A DNA stretch of 64,000 nucleotides. It comes from Bacteroidia bacterium (GTDB lineage Bacteria; Bacteroidota; Bacteroidia; B-17B0; Aurantibacillaceae). Position 1 is the stretch's first letter; every line of letters starts with the position of its first letter. This document shows positions 25,039 through 32,558 of the stretch, piece by piece. Made by a program: the position numbers and the translations under genes. The notes under the pieces are model-generated. The model was not told the origin of the DNA and did no database searches. It was given only the letters and a program-made list of their open reading frames with translations. The DNA is taken from NCBI GenBank assembly GCA_016787785.1, contig JAEUTO010000004.1, positions 266,647 to 330,646 on the forward strand, given 5' to 3'.

Positions 25039-26244
25039 TTAACAACGTTCAATTATTACAGCATATCCCTGGCCAACACCAATACACATAGTTACCAAAG
25101 CAAATTTTTTATTGTGTAATTGAAGATCTATAGCTGCCGAATTTAAAATACGCGCGCCACTCATTCCTAACGGATGACCAATTGCAATTGCACCGCCATT
25201 AATATTAATTCGCTCGTCGTTATCTGCTAATCCCCATGTGCGAGTACAAGCTAAACCCTGCGCAGCAAATGCTTCATTCAATTCAATAAGATCAATATCT
25301 TTAAACGTTAAACCCGCACGCTTTAATGCTTTGTTGGCCGCTTCAACCGGACCAATACCCATAATGCGCGGCTCTACACCAACAACAGCACTTGAAACAA
25401 TTCTTGCCAAAGGCTTTAAATTATTTTTCTTCATTCCTTCTTCACTTGCTAGTAATAGTGCAGCGGCTCCATCATTTAATCCGCTGGCATTTCCCGCTGT
25501 AACCGTACCATCTTTTTTAAATGAGGGCTTTAAATTAGATAAACCTTCAAGTGTGGTTTTTGTTTTAGCGAATTCATCTTTTGAGAAAATAATTGGATCA
25601 CCTTTTTTTTGCGGGATCTCTAAAGCAACTATTTCTTTCTCGAAACGTTTATTTTCTGATGCCTTTGCAAATTTTTGCTGGCTCCAAAAAGCAAATTTAT
25701 CCTGATCTGCACGATTGATGTTATATTTTTCGGCTACATTCTCTGCAGTTTCGCCCATAGCATCAACGCCAAACAATTGTTTCATTTTTGGATTGATAAA
25801 ACGCCATCCAAAACTACTGTCAAATAATTGTTGATCGCGCCCAAAAGCAGATGAGGCTTTACTCATTACCAAAGGGCCGCGTGTCATATTCTCAACACCA
25901 CCCGATATCATTAATTCTTCATCGCCAACTTGTATTGCTCTTGCTGCATCAATGCTTGCGCTTAGTCCGCTTGCACATAAACGGTTAACGGTTTGGCCCG
26001 GCACTGTGATTGGTAAACCGGCTAATAACGCTGCCATGCGTGCAACGTTGCGGTTATCTTCGCCTGCCTGATTAGCGCACCCTAAAATAACATCGCCAAC
26101 AGAATTAAAATTAACTGCCGGGTTTTTTTTCATTAACTCTTTTAAAACAAAAGCGGCGAGGTCATCAGTTCTTACTGTTGATAAAGTACCACCAAAATTT
26201 CCGATAGCTGTTCTAACCCCGTTAATTATATAAGCCTGTTGCAT
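25039..26244 (-). CDS. Thiolase (acetyl-CoA C-acyltransferase, 3-oxoadipyl-CoA thiolase-like)
   Basis: A 401-residue thiolase that cleaves or forms 3-oxoacyl-CoA. It has the nucleophile in TVNRLCASGLSASI, the HPLG histidine motif (GGAIAIGHPLGMSG), and the C-terminal catalytic cysteine in MCIGVGQG. GCANQAGEDNRNVARMA is characteristic of PcaF/PaaJ-type thiolases, but other degradative thiolases share it, so the exact substrate is not certain. First gene of the leftward operon that continues to bshC. Confidence 0.9.
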   Translation of the reverse strand: MQQAYIINGVRTAIGNFGGTLSTVRTDDLAAFVLKELMKKNPAVNFNSVGDVILGCANQAGEDNRNVARMAALLAGLPITVPGQTVNRLCASGLSASIDAARAIQVGDEELMISGGVENMTRGPLVMSKASSAFGRDQQLFDSSFGWRFINPKMKQLFGVDAMGETAENVAEKYNINRADQDKFAFWSQQKFAKASENKRFEKEIVALEIPQKKGDPIIFSKDEFAKTKTTLEGLSNLKPSFKKDGTVTAGNASGLNDGAAALLLASEEGMKKNNLKPLARIVSSAVVGVEPRIMGIGPVEAANKALKRAGLTFKDIDLIELNEAFAAQGLACTRTWGLADNDERININGGAIAIGHPLGMSGARILNSAAIDLQLHNKKFALVTMCIGVGQGYAVIIERC

Positions 26245-26337
26245 AAAATAAACTACGTTTTAAGATAGTAAATGTAATTATATTATTGTTTTAATTATGA
26301 AAAAATTGGGTTATATTTACTTAAAAGAAACAACGAA

Positions 26338-28407
26338 ATGAGAAAATTTAGCATTATTCTTTTAGTTTTAATAAACACTACTTTTTTTGCACAAACTGCA
26401 GCGCCGCAGTTAATTAACTATCAGGGTGTGGCAAGAGATGCGTCGGGTAACCCAATTATTGGGCCAATAGGAGTAAGATTTCACATACACCAATCAACAC
26501 CAACCGGAAGTATAGTTTTTACGGAGGTGCATTCGCCAACAACTAATGCTTACGGTATATTTAATGTTAAGATAGGATCAAACAATCCATCACAATTTAC
26601 TTCAATAACCTGGGGGACAGATGATTATTTTTTAGAAGTTCAGATGGATCCTACAGGGGCAACATCATATTCGTCAATTGGTAACCAACAATTAGTAAGC
26701 GTGCCTTATGCTTTATATGCTAAGAACGCCGGTAACTCTGCTTCATATAATGCGGGTTCAAATGTAACGTTTACCGGTCCGGCAAATAATCCAACAATTA
26801 ATTCCAACCCGAATTTAAGTTTATCAGGAAATGTTTTGAGTATCAGTGGATCTGGTTCTCCGGTTACTTTGCCAAGCTATTTAGCAGGTTCCAATGTAAC
26901 GCTTACCCCATCGGGGAGTAATTATATTATCAATGCCGCGGGAGCAGCAACATCTACTGTCTTACCCTATAGCTTAACTGTAAACTCACCGCATAACGTA
27001 ACGGCCGGGCCATCGGCAAGTTTAACAATTGTTGCACCAAACATTTCAGTAACGGGCGGTGGCGCTACTGTAACCGGAAATGTGTTGCCAAATTATTCCA
27101 TTAATATTCCAACAGTTGTAGTAACGCCAACTACGGGTGGTTTAATTTTTACGCAAAACGGAAATACTTCCACAGTTGCAGTTGGTGGCAATGGTCAATG
27201 GACAAATACCGGACCAATAGTTCATTTAGTTACAGGTTCAAATAATGTTGGTATTGGTACAACTAATTCTACCGCTAAATTAACGGTAACAACAAACATA
27301 GCAATAGATGCTATTTTAGCTCAATCTGCCGGAGCAAATGGCATATTAGCTCAAAGTGTTTCAAGTGGCACTGCCGATGCAGGTGTTTATGGTACTAATA
27401 ACGGAGCGGGTTTTGGTTTGCGTGGTGAAACAATTAGCACAAATACCAACGTTGCCGCAGTACTTGGGGTTAATAATGGAACAGGCGGTGGTAATGGAAT
27501 AATTGGCATAACTAATTCCTCAAACCCTTCATCAAATGGTGTATATGGAAGAAATAATAATGTTGGTGCTGGAGTTTCTGGAGAGAATTTGCAGGGAACA
27601 AGTTCTATTGCCGCTCACGGTGTAAAAGGCGTAACTAATAGCACCGGTGCACAAGCGGCAGGAGTGTTTGGCGAAAATAAAAATATTGGTGCCGGTGTTT
27701 ACGGTATAAATAATTATACTCTATCAGCTAATTCAAACGCCCATGGTGTATATGGTAAAACAAGTAATTCTGATGTAGCAGCTGCAGGCGTTTACGGCAT
27801 TAATAGCGGCATAGGAAATGGCGTGTTTGGGCAAACTGGCTCGGCGGCTACAAATGCATATGGCGTTTACGGAAAAAGTGTTGGCAGCGGTGATGGTGTG
27901 CACGGCGAAACGAGTTCGCCAAACGTTACAGTGGCTGGGGTTAGTGGATTAAATACCGGAACGGGTGTTGCGTTAAAAGGAAGTCTGCCTTCAGCTTCTG
28001 TTGCAGGTTCTTCAAATGTTGCGATGTTGTTAGAGAATGGCCACATAAAAGCAACCAGTACAGCAAATGCAATAAGTTCGTTTAGTGTTTCATTCAGCCT
28101 CTCAGCAACACATAACATTGTACCCAATGCAGGAAACAATGATGTAAGAGGTGTTGTAACCTATACCACTAATCAAACAGCCCCGGCGCCGGCTGGCACT
28201 TACGTAAATATCAATACAACATTTAGTAAGATCTATAGCTCGCCACCGGTTGTTGTAATAAGTTGTATGAATGCTAATTTACAGGGATGGGAACTACAGC
28301 TGGCCCAGATAAATAGTTCGTTCTTTGCTGTGAGGGCTGTAAATAACAGTGGCGGCCCTGCTTCGCCTCCTGCTAATATTACTTTTTCATATATAGTGAT
28401 CGAATAA
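26338..28407 (+). CDS. Secreted repeat-rich surface protein (GVYGxNxGxGxGVxG repeats)
   Basis: A 689-residue protein with signal peptide (RKFSIILLVLINTTFFAQ). The N-terminal segment PQLINYQGVARDASGNPI...VRFHIHQS...VSVPYALYAKNAG is a common beginning of Bacteroidota surface proteins. Between about residues 345 and 555 there are imperfect repeats of roughly 25-40 residues built on AGVYGxNxGxGxGVxGxT, similar to phage tail-fibre and beta-helix repeats. The C-terminus (VNNSGGPASPPANITFSYIVIE) forms a small beta domain and is not a T9SS sorting domain. Its stop is 4 bases from the convergent gene. Probably an adhesin-like surface fibre; inference. Confidence 0.75.
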   Translation: MRKFSIILLVLINTTFFAQTAAPQLINYQGVARDASGNPIIGPIGVRFHIHQSTPTGSIVFTEVHSPTTNAYGIFNVKIGSNNPSQFTSITWGTDDYFLEVQMDPTGATSYSSIGNQQLVSVPYALYAKNAGNSASYNAGSNVTFTGPANNPTINSNPNLSLSGNVLSISGSGSPVTLPSYLAGSNVTLTPSGSNYIINAAGAATSTVLPYSLTVNSPHNVTAGPSASLTIVAPNISVTGGGATVTGNVLPNYSINIPTVVVTPTTGGLIFTQNGNTSTVAVGGNGQWTNTGPIVHLVTGSNNVGIGTTNSTAKLTVTTNIAIDAILAQSAGANGILAQSVSSGTADAGVYGTNNGAGFGLRGETISTNTNVAAVLGVNNGTGGGNGIIGITNSSNPSSNGVYGRNNNVGAGVSGENLQGTSSIAAHGVKGVTNSTGAQAAGVFGENKNIGAGVYGINNYTLSANSNAHGVYGKTSNSDVAAAGVYGINSGIGNGVFGQTGSAATNAYGVYGKSVGSGDGVHGETSSPNVTVAGVSGLNTGTGVALKGSLPSASVAGSSNVAMLLENGHIKATSTANAISSFSVSFSLSATHNIVPNAGNNDVRGVVTYTTNQTAPAPAGTYVNINTTFSKIYSSPPVVVISCMNANLQGWELQLAQINSSFFAVRAVNNSGGPASPPANITFSYIVIE

Positions 28408-28411
28408 TTTT

Positions 28412-28834
28412 TTAGTCGGGTTTTATTTCTTCTTTATGTTTGCTGTTATTCGTATAAACTTCATCCACATCATCTTCGTCCTCTTTTAACTCTACATTTT
28501 TTTCCTTCTCTAAATTTACATTTACAATAACTGCGGGAGCTGTTGGTTGCGATATCCAGGCACCACCATTATAAAACACGTAATGATTCCTCCAGTTATC
28601 CCAGTAAAAATTATATCTTGGAAAATAAACCCAACGGCGACTGTATGCATACTTTGGGCGCCAGTGCGGATGATACACTACTACTTTAGCAGGCCGGTAA
28701 TGGCTGCGCTTAACAACAACAACTTTTTTATTGCCGTGATGATGATGATGACCATGGCCTTTACCTTTTTGACCAAAAAATGCTGTACTAATAAATAAAG
28801 ATAAAATAATGGCGATGAATTTAATTGCTTTCAT
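28412..28834 (-). CDS. Small secreted His/Tyr/Trp-rich basic protein
   Basis: A 140-residue exported protein (signal KAIKFIAIILSLFISTAFFGQ) with GKGHGHHHHHGNKK right after cleavage, then a segment dense in aromatic and basic residues (HYRPAKVVVYHPHWRPKYAYSRRWVYFP), and an acidic C-terminal tail (KEDEDDVDEVYTNN). The oligohistidine could bind metal ions. Proteins of this type, with the YHPHWRP motif, recur in Bacteroidota as unnamed envelope proteins. Confidence 0.65.
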   Translation of the reverse strand: MKAIKFIAIILSLFISTAFFGQKGKGHGHHHHHGNKKVVVVKRSHYRPAKVVVYHPHWRPKYAYSRRWVYFPRYNFYWDNWRNHYVFYNGGAWISQPTAPAVIVNVNLEKEKNVELKEDEDDVDEVYTNNSKHKEEIKPD

Positions 28835-28884
28835 ACGTAGTTTTTATTGTAAGACAACAAAAGCAGGAAAAGGTTTAACCGGTA

Positions 28885-29295
28885 TTACCAGCTTTTAGAT
28901 GTTTTATAAACGATACCTTTAAAAAGCGCAACAATTTTTGTTGGATCGTTCTTTAAGAATATAGATATTTTGTAATGCCCTAATTTTTCGGTTTCAGTTT
29001 CACAAAAACCATCTGCAACTATTTCATCATTTTCTTTTAAGCTAATAATGTGTGAAATGGAAGTTTCTATACTAACACTTTTTCTGCCTTTGGAGTTAGA
29101 AGCAAATGCTAACGCGCTATCTGCCAAAGAATAGGTAATGCCGCCATGTGCAATTCCAAAGCCATTTAGCATATCTTTTCTAACAATTAAACTTAGTTTG
29201 CAGGCGCCTTCTTTTTGTTCTAAAATTTTAATTCCTAACCATTGACTAAAAAGATCGTTTTTCATCATGGTATTTACAATTTCAGAATGATCCAT
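28885..29295 (-). CDS. PaaI-type hotdog-fold thioesterase
   Basis: A 136-residue single-domain hotdog protein. NGFGIAHGGITYSLADSALAFASNS holds the PaaI-family active-site pattern (Asn-Gly, HGG, LADSA with the catalytic acid Asp), and the SVSIETSISH strand follows as in the family. PaaI enzymes hydrolyse phenylacetyl-CoA-type thioesters; substrate assignment within this family is unreliable without the rest of a paa pathway. It lies 5 bases after the cob(I)alamin adenosyltransferase. Confidence 0.88.
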   Translation of the reverse strand: MDHSEIVNTMMKNDLFSQWLGIKILEQKEGACKLSLIVRKDMLNGFGIAHGGITYSLADSALAFASNSKGRKSVSIETSISHIISLKENDEIVADGFCETETEKLGHYKISIFLKNDPTKIVALFKGIVYKTSKSW

Positions 29296-29300
29296 AAGAA

Positions 29301-29855
29301 TTACATTTTTGCTTTCCAGGGAATTTCGTTCGCTTTTTTATCAAAGGTTATCCAGCGCGATAACATGAATAGATAATCAGACAAACGATTTAAATATTTT
29401 GCATGGATCTCTTCTACTTTTTCGTTCTCCGCCAGGCGCAACACTGCTCTCTCGGCTCTGCGACAAACACAGCGGGCAATATGACAATAAGAAACATGAA
29501 CGTGGCCGCCCGGTAAAACAAAAGATCTCATTTCGGGTACTTGTTCGTTAATTGTATCAATGGCTTTTTCTAATGCAATAACATCTTCTTCGAAGATCGG
29601 AGGTAATTGCATTTTACTTTTTTCAGGATCGGCTGCAAGATGCGAGCCAATTGTAAAAAGCCTATCTTGTATAGAAATTAAGAGATCAAAGGTAGTTTTG
29701 TCTTCAATAACATCGCGCAATAAACCTATGTGCGAGTTTAACTCATCAACTGTTCCGTATGCCTCGATCCTTACATGTTGCTTTGGAAGTCTTGTGCCGC
29801 CAATTAAGGAGGTTTGTCCTTTATCGCCGGTTTTTGTGTAGATCTTAAAAGCCAT
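29301..29855 (-). CDS. Cob(I)alamin adenosyltransferase, PduO-type
   Basis: Transfers the adenosyl group of ATP to cob(I)alamin or cobinamide to give the coenzyme B12 form. The 184-residue length and the ATP-binding N-terminus KIYTKTGDKGQTSLIGGTRL, EAYGTVDELNSHIG, FVLPGG and CRRAERAVLRL (with the family arginines) place it in the PduO/MMAB family. It follows the TonB-dependent receptor gene by 10 bases. Confidence 0.95.
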   Translation of the reverse strand: MAFKIYTKTGDKGQTSLIGGTRLPKQHVRIEAYGTVDELNSHIGLLRDVIEDKTTFDLLISIQDRLFTIGSHLAADPEKSKMQLPPIFEEDVIALEKAIDTINEQVPEMRSFVLPGGHVHVSYCHIARCVCRRAERAVLRLAENEKVEEIHAKYLNRLSDYLFMLSRWITFDKKANEIPWKAKM

Positions 29856-29865
29856 GTGTTGCTAT

Positions 29866-32232
29866 TTAAAAAGTAAGACTTAAATTAATATTTGGCATTA
29901 TCGGCAATTGGTTAATGCGAGAGAAAGTAAAACGGTCAACATAAAAAATATTTTCGCGGTTATAAATATTTGTTGCTCCTGCGTTAATTTCAAAAGTTGT
30001 TTTTTCGCTCCAGTTATATTTATATTTTATACCAATATCAAAACGGTGATAATCCGGCAAACGCCCACCATTTAAGGTGCCGGGAATGTAGTTTAATGTA
30101 CCGTTAGCAGTGTTTAAATTGTAATTAATATTACCCGCAGGGTTTAACTGATTAATAAAACCTTGTGTTTGCGTAAAAGGAAAACCTGTACCGTAATTCC
30201 AACGGGCGTTAACTTCCCATTGCTTCTTTTTACCAAAATTGTAAGATGATACTAAATTTACATTATGGCGGCGATCAAAATTTGGTGGATAATTCGTTAC
30301 AACACCGCTTGCATTATTTCCGATCCAACGGTCGTTAAATGTAAGTGAGTATACTGCCCAAAAGTAAAAACGTTTTTTGTCGTATTTTAAAACTACGTCA
30401 AACCCACGTCCACGGCCTTGTTCTATCACAAAATTCTTTTTGTATTCATCTGGGCGGTAGGCATTAACATCATTATCATCAAAAATTTTCTCGCGGTTAA
30501 CATTAATTACCTGGTTAAAATTCTTTTGGTAAACCTCCACATTCAATTCAAAATGTTTAAAAAGATCAAATTCAAATCCACCAACTATGTGCGTGGCTTT
30601 TTGAACAGAAGAGTTAACGGTTTTAGTGGCACCTTTGTAATCGATATATGTTTTAGAGATCTGATCGTTCTCAGGCGAGTTAATAAAACCGTAAAACAGA
30701 TTTACAATATCCCTATCGCTATTTGCACTTAAAAGTGTTTGGCTATATAATCCACCCGCACCTTTAAAACGTATTTTTGGTGTGACATTTACCTTAATAG
30801 ACGCACGAGGTTCAGGAGAGAATACGGCAAGTGTTGCATAATACTGTAAACGAATGCTCGGTTCAAAAACAATGCGTTTCTTCTTATCAATGAATTTATG
30901 TTTTAAAAAGCCGGCAACATCAATTGTAGAACGACTCATTTTTATTACCGCGTAATAAGGGTTTTGAATTTCGTAATTGGTATTTGTAATAACGCCTTCA
31001 AAGCCAAACCTTAATTCCTGACGACCAATGAATTTTACAAAATTAAAACCCGTGTTAACACCGCTCACGTCGCTTTTTTTAGAATCGGTTTCAAGTGTAG
31101 GGTTCTTAAAATTTACATTGTATTTTGAGTAGGCAAAAACACCTTCAATTAATAAATTACTTGATTGCGGTACAAGTACAAAATTTGTTCCAACGCCGGT
31201 GTTTTTCCAATCAAAAGAAGCCGTTTCGCTATAATTTACCTTATCGCTAAAGTTAAAGCCAAACATACTGAATTTACTTCCACCCGTTGAATTAATAGAG
31301 GCTTTGCCATAAAGATCGGTGTAATAAAATGGCAAGCCATTTGGGTTGGCATATGAATAAAGTAATTTTGAAGTTTGTGGTAAATAAGAATGTTTTGCAG
31401 AAAGTAAAAAAGAAGCGCTTGTATTTCCTTCATCTTTAAGTTTTACAATAGGACCCTCTAAGGTTGCTTTAGCACCAAAAGTAGAAGCAGCTATTTTGCC
31501 GCTTATGCGTTTTTTATTTCCATCGCGTGTTGTAACATCCATAATAGAAGAGGTTCTGCCACCGTACTCGGCACCAAAACCAGCGCTGTATACAGATGCA
31601 TTCTTCATAATATCGTTATCAAAAACAGAGAACAATCCGATAGAGTGAAAAGGATTATAAACAATAAGTCCGTCAAGCAATACTTTATTTTGAACAGGTA
31701 ATCCACCACGTATGTATAATTGCCCGCCCTGGTCACCTGTAAAAATCACACCCGGTAATACCTGTAAGTATTGAGCAATATCAGGCTCGCCCACAGATGG
31801 TAATTTGCTAATAATAATAGGATCAATTTTTTGCACAGCCACAGTGGTGTTCTCAACTTTATCTACGGCTGTGGTAGAGATCTCGACCTCTTCTAATTTA
31901 ATACCGCCTTTTACTGAAAAGAATTTTTTTGTAATTACATCGCCAGCTTTAACGGTGATGGTTTCGCTAATAGTATCAAAATCAAGATTGGTTACAATGA
32001 TCTTATATTCTCCCGGTGGCACACGCGTAATGGTAAAGAATCCATTAAGATCGGTATTTGCGCCAATGGTAGTGCCTTTAAAATAAACATTACTAAAGGG
32101 TACTGGCTCGCCATTTGCTTTATCGTAAACAAAACCTTTCACAAGACCTGTTGTTTGAGAAAAAACACCAAAAGCCGATAGAAAGAAAATAACTAAAAGG
32201 TTTATTTTTTTAAGATGTTTGATATGCGCCAT
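29866..32232 (-). CDS. TonB-dependent receptor with carboxypeptidase-regulatory N-terminal domain
   Basis: A 788-residue outer-membrane receptor: signal peptide to about residue 25, a carboxypeptidase-regulatory-like domain (VKGFVYDKANGEPVPFSNVYFKGT, about 30-110), the plug (SKLPSVGEPDIAQYLQVLPGV, QLYIRGGLPVQNKVLLDGLIVYNPFH), and a 22-strand-type barrel ending in NINLSLTF, a beta-signal-like terminus. Such receptors import ligands with TonB energy. No SusD partner is adjacent; instead cob(I)alamin adenosyltransferase and a PaaI-type thioesterase follow within 15 bases in the same operon. Ligand unknown. Confidence 0.9.
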   Translation of the reverse strand: MAHIKHLKKINLLVIFFLSAFGVFSQTTGLVKGFVYDKANGEPVPFSNVYFKGTTIGANTDLNGFFTITRVPPGEYKIIVTNLDFDTISETITVKAGDVITKKFFSVKGGIKLEEVEISTTAVDKVENTTVAVQKIDPIIISKLPSVGEPDIAQYLQVLPGVIFTGDQGGQLYIRGGLPVQNKVLLDGLIVYNPFHSIGLFSVFDNDIMKNASVYSAGFGAEYGGRTSSIMDVTTRDGNKKRISGKIAASTFGAKATLEGPIVKLKDEGNTSASFLLSAKHSYLPQTSKLLYSYANPNGLPFYYTDLYGKASINSTGGSKFSMFGFNFSDKVNYSETASFDWKNTGVGTNFVLVPQSSNLLIEGVFAYSKYNVNFKNPTLETDSKKSDVSGVNTGFNFVKFIGRQELRFGFEGVITNTNYEIQNPYYAVIKMSRSTIDVAGFLKHKFIDKKKRIVFEPSIRLQYYATLAVFSPEPRASIKVNVTPKIRFKGAGGLYSQTLLSANSDRDIVNLFYGFINSPENDQISKTYIDYKGATKTVNSSVQKATHIVGGFEFDLFKHFELNVEVYQKNFNQVINVNREKIFDDNDVNAYRPDEYKKNFVIEQGRGRGFDVVLKYDKKRFYFWAVYSLTFNDRWIGNNASGVVTNYPPNFDRRHNVNLVSSYNFGKKKQWEVNARWNYGTGFPFTQTQGFINQLNPAGNINYNLNTANGTLNYIPGTLNGGRLPDYHRFDIGIKYKYNWSEKTTFEINAGATNIYNRENIFYVDRFTFSRINQLPIMPNINLSLTF

Positions 32233-32558
32233 AAATAAGTTCCGTTTTAAAGCAAAATTAGATCGTAAATGTAATTAATATTAAGTTAAGGTAATGACCA
32301 TCAATGAGTTTTTTGATAAGTGGTAGAATTAGCCATTTGACCTGCAAATCTTACATCCGTATGTTTTTTTCACTGAAATTAACATTAGGGATAAAACGGT
32401 TAATTACATTTGGTAAATGGTTTTGAAACAGGAGCCTCTTTGGTTTAAAAAGCCAAAAATAGCACTTTGTCTAAATCATTTTAAATTTTATTAACTTTTG
32501 AGCGTAAAAACTTGATTAAACAAAAAAATTGATTTACATTTAATTAAAATTACAGAGT
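32233..32558. other. Intergenic region between divergent receptor and T9SS gene
   Basis: 326 bases of AT-rich DNA holding the divergent promoters of 29866-32232 and 32559-35153. I found no B12-box, no strong hairpin except a weak TTTGG/CCAAA pairing around 32440-32455, and no open reading frame of interest. Confidence 0.5.

Noticed and set aside
25238..25705. 155-codon frame antisense to the thiolase
   Set aside because: The thiolase is complete with catalytic motifs; the antisense frame has no recognisable features.
25039..29295. Possible phenylacetate degradation cluster (PaaJ-like thiolase and PaaI-like thioesterase)
   Set aside because: The core paa genes are missing, the two genes are in different operons and each family has broader roles.
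32233..32558. Possible cobalamin riboswitch upstream of the receptor/adenosyltransferase operon
   Set aside because: The B12-box pattern (GCCACTG or its complement) is absent and no supporting stem was found.
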